In this document: piece after piece, positions 23,965 through 33,020 of the stretch
How the letters are laid out: every line of letters starts with the position of its first letter
How positions within the stretch are numbered: the stretch's first letter is position 1
Source of the DNA: Flavobacterium notoginsengisoli
GTDB taxonomy: Bacteria; Bacteroidota; Bacteroidia; Flavobacteriales; Flavobacteriaceae
Direction of reading: 5' to 3'
Assembly: GCF_014207905.1 (NCBI RefSeq)
Contig: NZ_JACHLB010000013.1
Location: 1 to 57,135 of the forward strand
Length of the DNA stretch: 57,135 nt
The notes under the pieces: generated by a model
The model's database searches: none
The model's input: the letters and a program-made list of their open reading frames with translations, nothing else
What the model was told of the DNA's origin: nothing
Translations under genes and position numbers: made by a program

Positions 23965-25872
23965 CTATTTCAATTCGGCTTCAAAAGGTGATGCTGCCAA
24001 ATTTTCTTTATTGTATAAATTCGCATTATCAGGGTTATCGGCCCAAGCATAACGAACTTTTACAGGATTTCGAATATCATTATTCCAAACAATAATTTTA
24101 TCTCCTTCGATAGTGGCTTTTGCCCAAACAAACTTTCCATCTGAACCCGCAACAGCAAAGCCATTTAGAATATTGCCTCCTTTGCTCATTAAACCAGAAC
24201 CAACTGATTTAAAACTCAAAATAAGCTGCTCGTCTTTTTGTTTCATTGAATCAAAAATTGGTCCCGAAGCAACTAATTTTCTTTCGCCATAAACCAATTT
24301 TCTCGCCTGAAGCGCCAATCTTTTTCCAACATCATATTTGTTTAACGGATGAATATCATTCCATTCTCCTAAATCTATCGTAACCGCCAATCCTGTATTT
24401 TCAATTTTTAATAAATTGCTTTGCTGTTGTCTCAATGCTGCCCAACTGCTTTCTACTGGTTCCGATTTTGGATCCATGTAATTGGTTAGCTGAACGATTA
24501 AAAACGGTAATTTTTCTTGATTGAGTTGCGCGCGCCAAGTTTCTATAAGCGTTTTCATCAAATCGAAATATTCTGATGGTTTTTTCGTATTCGATTCGCC
24601 TTGATACCATAAAACGCCTTTTAAAGAATAGTTTTTTAAAGGTGCAATCATTGCATTATAAAGTCCGACTGGTTTCCATCTCACAAAAGTCTGCCCCGGA
24701 AGTGGTTGCATTTTTGAGCCTAATTTGTATTTCCAATCTCCTTTTAAATCAATAGTTTTACTTCCAATTATTAATTCATAAGGTTTATCGGTTACAAAAC
24801 CTCCTCTTCCCGAATTATTAATTACTCGAACCGTAATTTCATTTTTTCCTTCTTTTAAAATATTCGCATTAAAAGAATAAATTCTTGGCGGATATTGATA
24901 CGAAGTTGTTCCAATAAAATTACCGTTTACAAAAACAGAATCGGCATCGACAATTCTTCCTAAAATCAATTTTGCTTGATTTTCTTTTACTTTTTCTAAA
25001 ACAAATTCTTTTTTAAACCAAACAGAACCATTTGTGTTTCCAAGTGCATTATCTGCCCAATAACCTGGAATTTTCATTGTTTTCCAATCTGAAATATCGA
25101 TTGTGTTTTTCCAATTATTCTTTAATCCTAAATCTGTATTATTCAATAATTTGTACCAATCTGAACTTACTTTTCGGTCGTTTGCATCAATTTCTTTTTC
25201 AAGTTTTCCGTCTTTAAACTTTAAATATTCCTGCTCATAATCTGGAAACTTTTTAATTCCTTCCTCGTTAATCCAAGATTCAGCTGGAGAACCGCCCAAA
25301 GCACTATTTATTAATCCGATTGGAATCTGATATTTTTCGTAAATTTCTGTAGCAAAAAAATACCCCACTCCTGAAAATTGTAAAACACTGTTTGGGTTCA
25401 CTGAGATCCATTCGCCTGACGAAAAATCATTTCTTTCTTTTTCAAAATAATATTCATCTGGAACTAAAAATTGCCTGATATTCGAATTCTCCGATTTTGC
25501 AATTACATCTTTGTATTTCTCTTTTAGTCGATCCATCGGAAGTTCCATATTGGACTGACCTGAACAAAGCCAAACATCTCCAAAAAGAATATTTTTTAGA
25601 ACGATTGTATTTGTTGCTTTTAAAGTGATTTCATAAGGTCCGCCCGCTTTTTGTGATGGAAGTTGAATAAGCCATTTCCCTTCTTCGGAGGTTGTTGTGG
25701 TATATTTTTTTCCTTTAAAATCAAGTTCAATATTTTCGTTTGCCGAAGCCCAACCCCAAATATTGACTTTAGTGTCGCGCTGTAAAACCATTCCGTCGCT
25801 GATTAATCGCGGCAATTTTATTTGCGCATTGATGCTGAAGGTTATTAGAAATGCTAGTAATATTTTTTTCAT
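23965..25872 (-). CDS. Exported SASA-family carbohydrate esterase (acetyl ester hydrolase)
   Basis: A 635-residue SGNH-fold esterase annotated in this family as sialate O-acetylesterase, but here probably removing acetyl groups from xylan. It has a signal peptide (MKKILLAFLITFSINAQ). The nucleophile serine is in CSGQSNMELPM (about residue 105), the oxyanion block is NSALGGSPAESW, and WYQGESN and the late DIHPLNK histidine complete the pattern. A beta-sandwich insert (about 270-385; VWFKKEFVLEK, ADSVFVNGNFIG) resembles a jelly-roll glycan-binding module. The longer frame from 25917 adds residues encoded by a repeat; the ATG at 25872 starts the signal peptide. It is the last gene of the xylan susC operon. 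Confidence 0.85.
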   Translation of the reverse strand: MKKILLAFLITFSINAQIKLPRLISDGMVLQRDTKVNIWGWASANENIELDFKGKKYTTTTSEEGKWLIQLPSQKAGGPYEITLKATNTIVLKNILFGDVWLCSGQSNMELPMDRLKEKYKDVIAKSENSNIRQFLVPDEYYFEKERNDFSSGEWISVNPNSVLQFSGVGYFFATEIYEKYQIPIGLINSALGGSPAESWINEEGIKKFPDYEQEYLKFKDGKLEKEIDANDRKVSSDWYKLLNNTDLGLKNNWKNTIDISDWKTMKIPGYWADNALGNTNGSVWFKKEFVLEKVKENQAKLILGRIVDADSVFVNGNFIGTTSYQYPPRIYSFNANILKEGKNEITVRVINNSGRGGFVTDKPYELIIGSKTIDLKGDWKYKLGSKMQPLPGQTFVRWKPVGLYNAMIAPLKNYSLKGVLWYQGESNTKKPSEYFDLMKTLIETWRAQLNQEKLPFLIVQLTNYMDPKSEPVESSWAALRQQQSNLLKIENTGLAVTIDLGEWNDIHPLNKYDVGKRLALQARKLVYGERKLVASGPIFDSMKQKDEQLILSFKSVGSGLMSKGGNILNGFAVAGSDGKFVWAKATIEGDKIIVWNNDIRNPVKVRYAWADNPDNANLYNKENLAASPFEAELK

Positions 25873-25900
25873 TGTATTGTGTTTTTTTGCCACGTTTTTT

Positions 25901-26030
25901 TTCGCCACGAATTTCACGAATTGGCACTAATTCATACTTTGTCTATAACATTAGAATCTCACGAATTTTTTAATTTGTGAAATTAATGACAACTGCAAAA
26001 AAATTAGTGCCAATTCGTGAAATTCGTGGC
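25901..26030. repeat. Inverted repeat around CGAATTTCACGAATTGG
   Basis: TTCGCCACGAATTTCACGAA... (25901-25932) pairs with the segment ending CGTGAAATTCGTGGC (26002-26030), with a 69-base spacer holding a further CACGAATTTTTTAATTTGTG palindrome. It fills the gap between the esterase and GH35 genes. Confidence 0.85.
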
Positions 26031-26037
26031 AAAAAAA

Positions 26038-27660
26038 CTACTCATAAGTATATAATTTTATTTTTTGAATTTCGTAATCGCCAACTGAAATTCTTAAATG
26101 TCTTCCTTGATGCGTTTGATCTCCGTTAAAATGTCTTATGGTTTTCCAAATATTATTTTCAAATCTGCCTTGATCTGTTTTCAAAATTCCTGCATTTAAG
26201 TTTTCTTTTAAAGGCTTAAAAGTGACCACAATTCCTGAACCCGAAATATAAAATTCATCTTTAGCAATTTCGATAATAATGGCGCTAGACATTGGCCAAA
26301 CCTCCGCTTTTGCTCCATCAGACCAATTTAAAGTATAATCATGTTTGAAAGTGAATTCGTAATCACCCATTTTTATAATCTGAGTATTATTTTCTTTGTC
26401 TAACAAAACACCATCGATTTTCCCTTGTCCTTTATAAGTTTCAATAGTAGGAGTTAATTGCTGAATCAAATCGTAAATTTTGCCCAAAGGTTCTTTTTTT
26501 GCGTCGGCAACTGATTCTATAGAAAATGGAGAAAAGCCAATCGCTTCGTAATGTCCAATTGCATACAAACCTTTGAATGGCGCTGTTTCATCAAAACGAT
26601 GTTCTGGTATAAATAATGGATCTCCTTGACGCGTAAATAAATCATTCCATTGCTTAAAAGACGGATTGTAAAAATCGGGCGCTAAAAAATCGATGGAATT
26701 TCCTGCTGCTTTCCAAACATCCATAATATGCGGCAACGGACCTGCGCTCGGATATTGTCCTGGTTTTTTTTCTGGAGCGTTTAAAGCGGCATTAACAAAC
26801 ATTGGAATCGGATAAACGTCTTTTCCTGCTTTTGCAATTTTATTGGTAAATGCTGAAAAATACCAAGCCATGAAAATTTCGTCTGTATGAAGTCCTTTTC
26901 CAAAAATTTCTTCCCAATTTCCTTTGGTTTTGAATCCGTTTTTCTTCCAGATTTCTAAAAATTCTGGAACCAGTTTATCTTTATTTTTTTGAAGATGTTG
27001 CAATAATTCTTTTGGAACTTCTTTTTTGAAAGCTTCATTTGCCAATGGATGATAATCGCGTGCAGTAGGCAACATTCCTATTTCATTTTCAACCTGAATC
27101 ATGATAACAGTTTGCTCTTTTTGATCAAAATCTTTAATGTGAGACATCAATTTCTTGAACGCAATCAAATCGGCTTGCAGATTGTTTTCGCTAAAAGGCG
27201 TTAAAATTTCATGACTTTTATTTTTATCGTCTTTAACTCGCGGATATTTTTTCTGATTTAATTTTATCCAAGCTGGCGCGTGACTTGACATGCTATTTTT
27301 CCAAGAGCCAAACCAAAGAAAAACCAATTTCAAATTTTCTTTTCGAGCGCGAATAATTAAATCATCAACCAAAGCAAAATCAAATTTTCCTTCTTCGGGT
27401 TCAATCAATTCCCAATAAATTGGCGTGAGAACAGTATTGAGATTCATGTCTGTCAATTTTGGCCAAATCGCTTCCATGCTTTCCATACTTGTTGCTGAGG
27501 AATTTCCTAATTCACCGCCTCGTATTAAAAATGGTTTTTGATTGACAATCAACTGCATTTTATTTCCTTTCTGCTGAAGATTTGGGATATTTTGACAGAA
27601 GCCAAAATACGTTGAAAATAAAGCAATTAGAAGAAACTTATTCTTTAGAAATTTAAACAT
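26038..27660 (-). CDS. GH35-type beta-galactosidase with DUF5597 C-terminal domain
   Basis: A 540-residue exported glycoside hydrolase. It has a signal peptide (MFKFLKNKFLLIALFSTYFGFCQN) and a TIM barrel from about residue 30 (FLIRGGELGNSSAT, LNTVLTPIYWELIEPEEGKF). The likely acid/base is in MIQVENEIG and the nucleophile in PLFIPEHRF. The C-terminal third matches DUF5597, common in bacterial GH35 enzymes. The family removes terminal beta-galactose from side chains. In a xylan operon this suggests galactose-decorated xylan or a side activity on xyloglucan. The start at 27660 gives a clean signal peptide; the longer frame adds ten residues. Flanked on both sides by hairpin repeats. Confidence 0.85.
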   Translation of the reverse strand: MFKFLKNKFLLIALFSTYFGFCQNIPNLQQKGNKMQLIVNQKPFLIRGGELGNSSATSMESMEAIWPKLTDMNLNTVLTPIYWELIEPEEGKFDFALVDDLIIRARKENLKLVFLWFGSWKNSMSSHAPAWIKLNQKKYPRVKDDKNKSHEILTPFSENNLQADLIAFKKLMSHIKDFDQKEQTVIMIQVENEIGMLPTARDYHPLANEAFKKEVPKELLQHLQKNKDKLVPEFLEIWKKNGFKTKGNWEEIFGKGLHTDEIFMAWYFSAFTNKIAKAGKDVYPIPMFVNAALNAPEKKPGQYPSAGPLPHIMDVWKAAGNSIDFLAPDFYNPSFKQWNDLFTRQGDPLFIPEHRFDETAPFKGLYAIGHYEAIGFSPFSIESVADAKKEPLGKIYDLIQQLTPTIETYKGQGKIDGVLLDKENNTQIIKMGDYEFTFKHDYTLNWSDGAKAEVWPMSSAIIIEIAKDEFYISGSGIVVTFKPLKENLNAGILKTDQGRFENNIWKTIRHFNGDQTHQGRHLRISVGDYEIQKIKLYTYE

Positions 27661-27693
27661 ATGTTTTATTTTAATAGTAAAACTAAACAAAGC

Positions 27694-27726
27694 AGCTTTG
27701 TCAAAGTTTAAAACTTTGACAAAGCT
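27694..27726. repeat. Palindrome, CTTTGTCAAAG family, copy 1
   Basis: AGCTTTGTCAAAGTTT and AAACTTTGACAAAGCT form a nearly loopless perfect palindrome between the GH10 and GH35 genes. The same core occurs at 37529-37559. Confidence 0.9.
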
Positions 27727-27753
27727 TTTTTGCTACTCAACAGATTTTAATTA

Positions 27754-29964
27754 TTAAGGTTTTACTAACTCACCCGAAAATCCTAAACTTACATCTTTTC
27801 CTGCAAGACCATCTGCGGTACCTTTATATGCGTGTTTACGAACATAATTAGCATCCCAAAGATTTGGAGATTCGTTTGGAAGCCAGTATTCATGTTCTTT
27901 TGCGTTATCAGAAACACCCCAAATTGTGATTCCATATTGCTGAGGTACAGGAATATATTTTTTGTACATATCAATAACGTATTGATACATTTCTGCTTGC
28001 GAAGCCTGTTGTGCAACTGTTGGTGTAGCAGTTCCTAATCGAATATCTAACTCAGAAATTTTAATCAATTTTCCTGATGCCGCCAATTTTTGGAACATCT
28101 GAACAATTTTATCTTTATCTGTAGTTAAACCAATATGCATTTGCGTTCCGATTCCATCAACTGTTGCGCCTTTGCTTTCTATATATTTTACATATTCAAT
28201 CAATCCGTCGCATTTGTCTAGTCTCGATTCTAAATTGTAATCGTTAATGAAAAGTTTATCGGTTGCGTTTCCGTACTGACGTGCCAATTTGAAAGCTGTT
28301 ACAGCGTAATCTTTTCCAAGATATTTAACCCATGAGAAATAATCTGTTGCGGTATCGCCTTCAGTTCCATTTCTAAGAGTTCCATCTTCCTTCATCGGCT
28401 CATTTACAACATCCCAAGCAAAAACACCAGTTTTGTAATGCGTCATCATTTTCGAAATCCAATCGGTCATGGCATCGCCAATAATTTTGGTTTTCTCAGC
28501 ATCTGTTTTATCAATTGTAACTGGAGCAGTAGCGCCACCGCCAGAAGATGTTCCGTCGGTCACTAAAACATTATCAATGTAGTATGTTCCTGCTGCACCT
28601 CCTAAATCAAAACCAAAACCAGTCTCACCACCTTTTGCTGTGATTTTCCATTCTATCAGTTTCCATGCAGTAGTTGTAGCCTGATCTCCTTGATAACTTG
28701 CCAAAGTTCCAGGTGTAGTTGAACATCTTACAGAACCAGCCGCTTCAGAGCGAATCATATAAGAAATCGTATAGCTTTTTCCTGCTACAAGTGCAGAAGT
28801 GAAAGTTGTTTGAATTTGAGTTCTCCATTGCTCAGTTGCAGTACTTGTAGCATTTACCACTTTCATTGATCCGCTTCCCTCATAAACATTTGCAGTTCCT
28901 GTTCCTGCGCTTAATGCATCTGCCGCTCCATTTGCTCTCGTCCAACCTGTAATACCTGAATTAAAAGTTCCGTTAGAAACTAAATTAACTGGCCCAGTTG
29001 CAGCATCAAGATCTACTACGGCAAGTGTATTAGCGTCAATCAAATACGTTACATTTGGAAGATATCCTAAATCTAAATTAAACTGAAACGTTGTGCTTCC
29101 TGTTTTGAAATCGCCTGGAGCCAATTTAATTTTAACTTGCTGCCAAGATGAAGTTGTTGCAAATGCTTCTGTCCAAGTTCCACCAGTTGCAAACCAATCT
29201 TTGTAAGGATATTGATTGGTTAAAGAGGCATTGAATGAAATACGTCCTTTTCCTGCAACATCAGATTTAATATAAAATGAAATCTCATAATTATGTCCTG
29301 CCACGATTGGCACGTTTGGCGAAGTTAACTGAAGACTGTAAGCTGCTGCAGATGTAGCGCTAGAAGCCAGTTGAATTGCTGCCGAAGTACTTGTAAGACC
29401 AGAATTGGCTACAGTAGTAATTCCTTTTCCTGGATTATTTCTAGACCAGCCTGTAAAAGTTCCGTTTTTAATAGGCGTCAAATCTAAAATATTTGTTCCG
29501 CTAGAACCTGGAATTACTGTTGGGGCAATTATTCCATTTAAATAACTTGCATTTTGGTTGGAATGCCAGATTAAAGTATGTCCAAAAACTTTTAGACCAG
29601 CACTTTTTGTAGCGGCGATAAATGCGTCAACATTGGTAAAATTGATTTCTCCTTTTGAATTTACCATTGCGCCGTGTTTCATTTCGTAACCCGGCGTTAC
29701 CTCATCAAAGTTTTCATTTACAATTTTTCTATAATTAGCATCGCTCATGTACAAACTGATTCCGATTCCGTTTCCTAAAGAAAAATCCGAATATACTTTT
29801 AATGGCTCATAACGGCTTATTTTTTCAACTAAAGCTAAAGGAAGCTCCGCTCCTGTTATTTCTCCATGTTCTGGGTCTTTTCCCCACTCCATCAAATTAT
29901 CATCGCATGATGACAAAATCATTAGTGATGAAGCAATTATTGGTATGATAAATTTATATTTCAT
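27754..29964 (-). CDS. Endo-1,4-beta-xylanase GH10 with inserted carbohydrate-binding modules
   Basis: A 736-residue lipoprotein xylanase (SSLMILSSCDDN). The GH10 barrel is split. Residues about 40-150 hold the first part (YSDFSLGNGIGISLYM, FGHTLIWHSNQNASYL). Residues about 160-475 hold two CBM4/9-like beta sandwiches (NGTFTGWSRNNPGKG and NGTFNSGITGWTRANG openings). Residues about 485-735 resume the barrel with acid/base E522 in WDVVNEPM and nucleophile E638 in SELDIR. CBM insertion at this point of GH10 is known from Bacteroides xylan utilisation loci. It is surface-exposed in such systems and makes the first cuts in xylan. It lies 12 bases after the surface glycan-binding protein gene. Confidence 0.95.
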   Translation of the reverse strand: MKYKFIIPIIASSLMILSSCDDNLMEWGKDPEHGEITGAELPLALVEKISRYEPLKVYSDFSLGNGIGISLYMSDANYRKIVNENFDEVTPGYEMKHGAMVNSKGEINFTNVDAFIAATKSAGLKVFGHTLIWHSNQNASYLNGIIAPTVIPGSSGTNILDLTPIKNGTFTGWSRNNPGKGITTVANSGLTSTSAAIQLASSATSAAAYSLQLTSPNVPIVAGHNYEISFYIKSDVAGKGRISFNASLTNQYPYKDWFATGGTWTEAFATTSSWQQVKIKLAPGDFKTGSTTFQFNLDLGYLPNVTYLIDANTLAVVDLDAATGPVNLVSNGTFNSGITGWTRANGAADALSAGTGTANVYEGSGSMKVVNATSTATEQWRTQIQTTFTSALVAGKSYTISYMIRSEAAGSVRCSTTPGTLASYQGDQATTTAWKLIEWKITAKGGETGFGFDLGGAAGTYYIDNVLVTDGTSSGGGATAPVTIDKTDAEKTKIIGDAMTDWISKMMTHYKTGVFAWDVVNEPMKEDGTLRNGTEGDTATDYFSWVKYLGKDYAVTAFKLARQYGNATDKLFINDYNLESRLDKCDGLIEYVKYIESKGATVDGIGTQMHIGLTTDKDKIVQMFQKLAASGKLIKISELDIRLGTATPTVAQQASQAEMYQYVIDMYKKYIPVPQQYGITIWGVSDNAKEHEYWLPNESPNLWDANYVRKHAYKGTADGLAGKDVSLGFSGELVKP

Positions 29965-29976
29965 TTTGTGGTTGTG

Positions 29977-31347
29977 TTAGTTAAAATCATTGTAAACTGG
30001 TGTATCTAATGGCACAATTCTCCAGTTGTCTGTGTAGACTCTTACAGAAGTTGCTTTTGAAGGGAATTCTACTGCGCTATCTGTTCCTAGAACGTCTTTC
30101 ATTTTTACATCAGTATTTTCAAACCAAATTCCAAAATTTTGATACGTTGCTGCTTCGCGGTAAGCCAAAACAGTTTCGAATGTCGCCGCTTCTTTAGACC
30201 ATTGGTAAAATTTATTTAACGGAATAGTTACCGTTACCCAGCCTGTAGTTTGAAAAGCTACAGATTTTCCATCAACAAGCCACGGAATGTAATTGTAAAC
30301 TCCACCAGCCCATGTACCTGCATTAAAATTATTGATTGTACATATTTTTAAGTAACCTGAATCTTTCCATGCATCGGGAACATAGATATCAAACTGAAAC
30401 GCTACTTTATCAAGAGGTGTATTAGTCGGAATAAAAGGAGTCAATTGTGTTCTCCAATTATCTACTCCAGTTCCCGCTGTCCAAGCTTCTGTTGCTCTTC
30501 CTGTTGCTGCAGCAATAGAAGCAAGACGTGCCGGACGATGCGGTACGTATTTACCGTGTGAAGCATTTCCTATACCAACTGCCGCTGATTCAAGATCTGC
30601 AGGTGCAATCATACCCGGAATTGTAGCAGTACTCCAAGATCCTTGAGTTCCTCTTCCATCAAAATCTAAAATAATGCCTCTTTTGCAGTTAAAATATGCA
30701 GGAGAATAAACGCCTCCGTTTGAAGTTTGAACAAATAATGAACCTCCATTATCTGAAACACCATTTGGAACTGTAACAATAAAGAATTCTCCATCTTCAT
30801 CAGATGTAATTCCAGATGTCACTTCAACATTTCCTGGGAAAACAACTTTACTTACTTCTGTTAAACCACTTCCAGATACAACAATAATTTCTCCTGCATT
30901 TGGCATTGTATTAGAAATACCTGAAATAGCTGGTTTTCCTGAACGAATTTCGAAAGGGAAAGTAAATTCATTAGAATCATTTACAAAACGAATTGTATTT
31001 CTAACCGATGGATCGGCATCTAAAATTGGCGTATCGGCAGAAACATTGACCAACATTGAGTTATCAGATACAAAAACCACATTAAAATAAGTCGAATATC
31101 CGTTGATATAAACTTTCTTTAAACCTGAAAATCCTGAACCTTCAATACGTAGTAGCTGTCCTAAACGTGCAAAAGTAACTTCTCTATCTGGCACAGTCGA
31201 ATTTACATCTTCTAAAAATACCTTTGTAATCGTAATTGCTCGTCCTTCTGAATCGTTATTGTCGCAGGAAGTAAACAGCATACCGAAAACCATCATGCTT
31301 AAAAGTGCGATGGGCGCCCAATACTTTTTATTTAAAATATATTTCAT
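29977..31347 (-). CDS. Surface glycan-binding protein (SGBP-B-like, IPT/TIG domains)
   Basis: A 456-residue lipoprotein (LLSMMVFGMLFTSCDNND, cysteine at about residue 28). Two IPT/TIG-like immunoglobulin domains (about 40-135, VFLEDVNSTVPDREVTFARL; about 136-220, AISGISNTMPNAGEIIVVSG) act as spacers. The C-terminal half (about 225-456; ILDFDGRGTQGSW, FQFDIYVPDAWKDSG, WLVDGKSVAFQTTGWVTVTIP, VYTDNWRIVPL) matches the glycan-binding domain of Bacteroidota SGBP-B proteins. It probably binds xylan at the cell surface and presents it to SusCD and the xylanase. Its place directly between susD and the xylanase is the standard order. Confidence 0.88.
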   Translation of the reverse strand: MKYILNKKYWAPIALLSMMVFGMLFTSCDNNDSEGRAITITKVFLEDVNSTVPDREVTFARLGQLLRIEGSGFSGLKKVYINGYSTYFNVVFVSDNSMLVNVSADTPILDADPSVRNTIRFVNDSNEFTFPFEIRSGKPAISGISNTMPNAGEIIVVSGSGLTEVSKVVFPGNVEVTSGITSDEDGEFFIVTVPNGVSDNGGSLFVQTSNGGVYSPAYFNCKRGIILDFDGRGTQGSWSTATIPGMIAPADLESAAVGIGNASHGKYVPHRPARLASIAAATGRATEAWTAGTGVDNWRTQLTPFIPTNTPLDKVAFQFDIYVPDAWKDSGYLKICTINNFNAGTWAGGVYNYIPWLVDGKSVAFQTTGWVTVTIPLNKFYQWSKEAATFETVLAYREAATYQNFGIWFENTDVKMKDVLGTDSAVEFPSKATSVRVYTDNWRIVPLDTPVYNDFN

Positions 31348-31378
31348 ATTTATGTCTTTTAGTTTTTTATTTATGAAA

Positions 31379-33010
31379 CTAGAATAAGTCTTTTATTTTC
31401 TCTTCTGTAAACTGATACGGAACAGGACTTTCTCTTAATAATGGATTCTGAACTAACTCAGATTCTGGATAAGGAAGTGTAAAAATTGTCGCATCGATTA
31501 CACCAATAGCTCGCGGACTGCTGCTTCTTGCCGGGTCGATAGAAACAGTATTAGTTGCAGCATCATAAAGAATAGGCTGAATTACTCCTCTATCTTGTCC
31601 AGTTATATAGTTAATTACTTCTTGTTGTTTGTAATAAGCTCTTCTTACCAAATCATACCAATATTGTCCTTCCATAGCCAACTCGACTCTTCTTTCATGT
31701 TTAATATCTGCATATGTTAAAGATGTTTTTGGAGTAAGACCTGCACGTGTACGCAATTTGTTTATTCCTTCTAAAGCTAATGCATCTGAAGTTGAAGTAT
31801 TGTTTCCTAAAGCCGCCTCTGCATAATTTAAATACACTTCAGCCAAACGTAACATATTGGTATTCAAAGAAGAATTCATACGAGTAATTTTTGAATTGTC
31901 TTTGGTAGATCCAACAACTCCTTTCTTTACGTTTACAAATTCTTTGCTATGATTAACTGTATAACCTCCATTTGACTTATTAATTTCTGGATAAAAATCA
32001 TCATCAGCCATCCATGTCGCTCTACGGCGAAGGTCTTTTGATTCGTATTCTTTTAAGACATCATACGAAGCTCTTGTCCAATATCCCCAAGCAGCATCAT
32101 CTCCTGTAATATCAGATCCTAATGCAAAATAAGCCTGTTGTGTATTGTTAACTCCATAATCTCCGTTTGGAACCCATTGTAAAGCAAACATTGATTCTGG
32201 ATTATTGTTATTGTCAATCATAAATATATCTTCATAGTTGGCCATTAAACTATATGGACCAGAAGTCATTACTTTTTCAGCTGCTTTTTTTGCTAAATCA
32301 AGATATTCTTGGCTACGTGTACCGCTGTTTGGATTATCGCTGATTCCTGAAAATGACAAGTAAACGCGAGATAACATTCCGAATGCGCTGTATCTTGTTA
32401 AACGTCCAGCTTGGCCAGCAGTTTCTGGAAGATATTTAGCCGCAAATTCTAAATCACGCATAGAAAATTCGTAAACATCTTTCAGCGGATTTTTATTTAC
32501 AATTGGATTTTTCACCAATTCTCTCGGATCTGTAGAAATAATTACATCACCCCATAACGAAGCTAAATACCAGTATGCTGTTCCTCTCATAAAACGAGCT
32601 TCTGCAATGTATTTGTTTTTAACAGCATCACTTAACGGACTACCAGAAATACCGATAATAACGTTATTTGATTGTTGTACAACATTATACAATGATCCCC
32701 AAGCTGAAACTAAAGGTCCTGTTAAACCTGTTTCTGTTAAATCGGTAAAAGGATAAACGTAATCTGAAAAAGGTGCATACATATTTGCGCCTCTACCGTC
32801 TCCTAAACCATAGTAGAATTTATCATTAAAATCGAACCAAACTTTATTGTATAATGGTCCAGTAGCAGCCTGAAAATCAGACTCTGTTTTATAAAAGTTT
32901 TCTTTTGTAATGACATCATTTGGTTCAACGTCTAAAAGATCGCTGCAACTCGTCCAAACAAATGGCAATGCAATAATTAAAGCCGTGTAAAATATTTTCT
33001 TTGTTTTCAT
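31379..33010 (-). CDS. SusD/RagB-family xylan-oligosaccharide-binding lipoprotein
   Basis: A 543-residue lipoprotein (IIALPFVWTSCSDLLDVEP, cysteine at about residue 22). SusD signatures are NKYIAEARFMRGTAYWYLASLWGD, AFGMLSRVYLSFSG, LRLAEVYLNYAEAALGNN and KHERRVELAMEGQYWYDLVRR near the C terminus. It caps the SusC channel encoded 10 bases upstream and binds xylo-oligosaccharides by context. It shares only family-level similarity with the other SusD of the window. Confidence 0.94.
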   Translation of the reverse strand: MKTKKIFYTALIIALPFVWTSCSDLLDVEPNDVITKENFYKTESDFQAATGPLYNKVWFDFNDKFYYGLGDGRGANMYAPFSDYVYPFTDLTETGLTGPLVSAWGSLYNVVQQSNNVIIGISGSPLSDAVKNKYIAEARFMRGTAYWYLASLWGDVIISTDPRELVKNPIVNKNPLKDVYEFSMRDLEFAAKYLPETAGQAGRLTRYSAFGMLSRVYLSFSGISDNPNSGTRSQEYLDLAKKAAEKVMTSGPYSLMANYEDIFMIDNNNNPESMFALQWVPNGDYGVNNTQQAYFALGSDITGDDAAWGYWTRASYDVLKEYESKDLRRRATWMADDDFYPEINKSNGGYTVNHSKEFVNVKKGVVGSTKDNSKITRMNSSLNTNMLRLAEVYLNYAEAALGNNTSTSDALALEGINKLRTRAGLTPKTSLTYADIKHERRVELAMEGQYWYDLVRRAYYKQQEVINYITGQDRGVIQPILYDAATNTVSIDPARSSSPRAIGVIDATIFTLPYPESELVQNPLLRESPVPYQFTEEKIKDLF

Positions 33011-33020
33011 TGTGCGTTTT

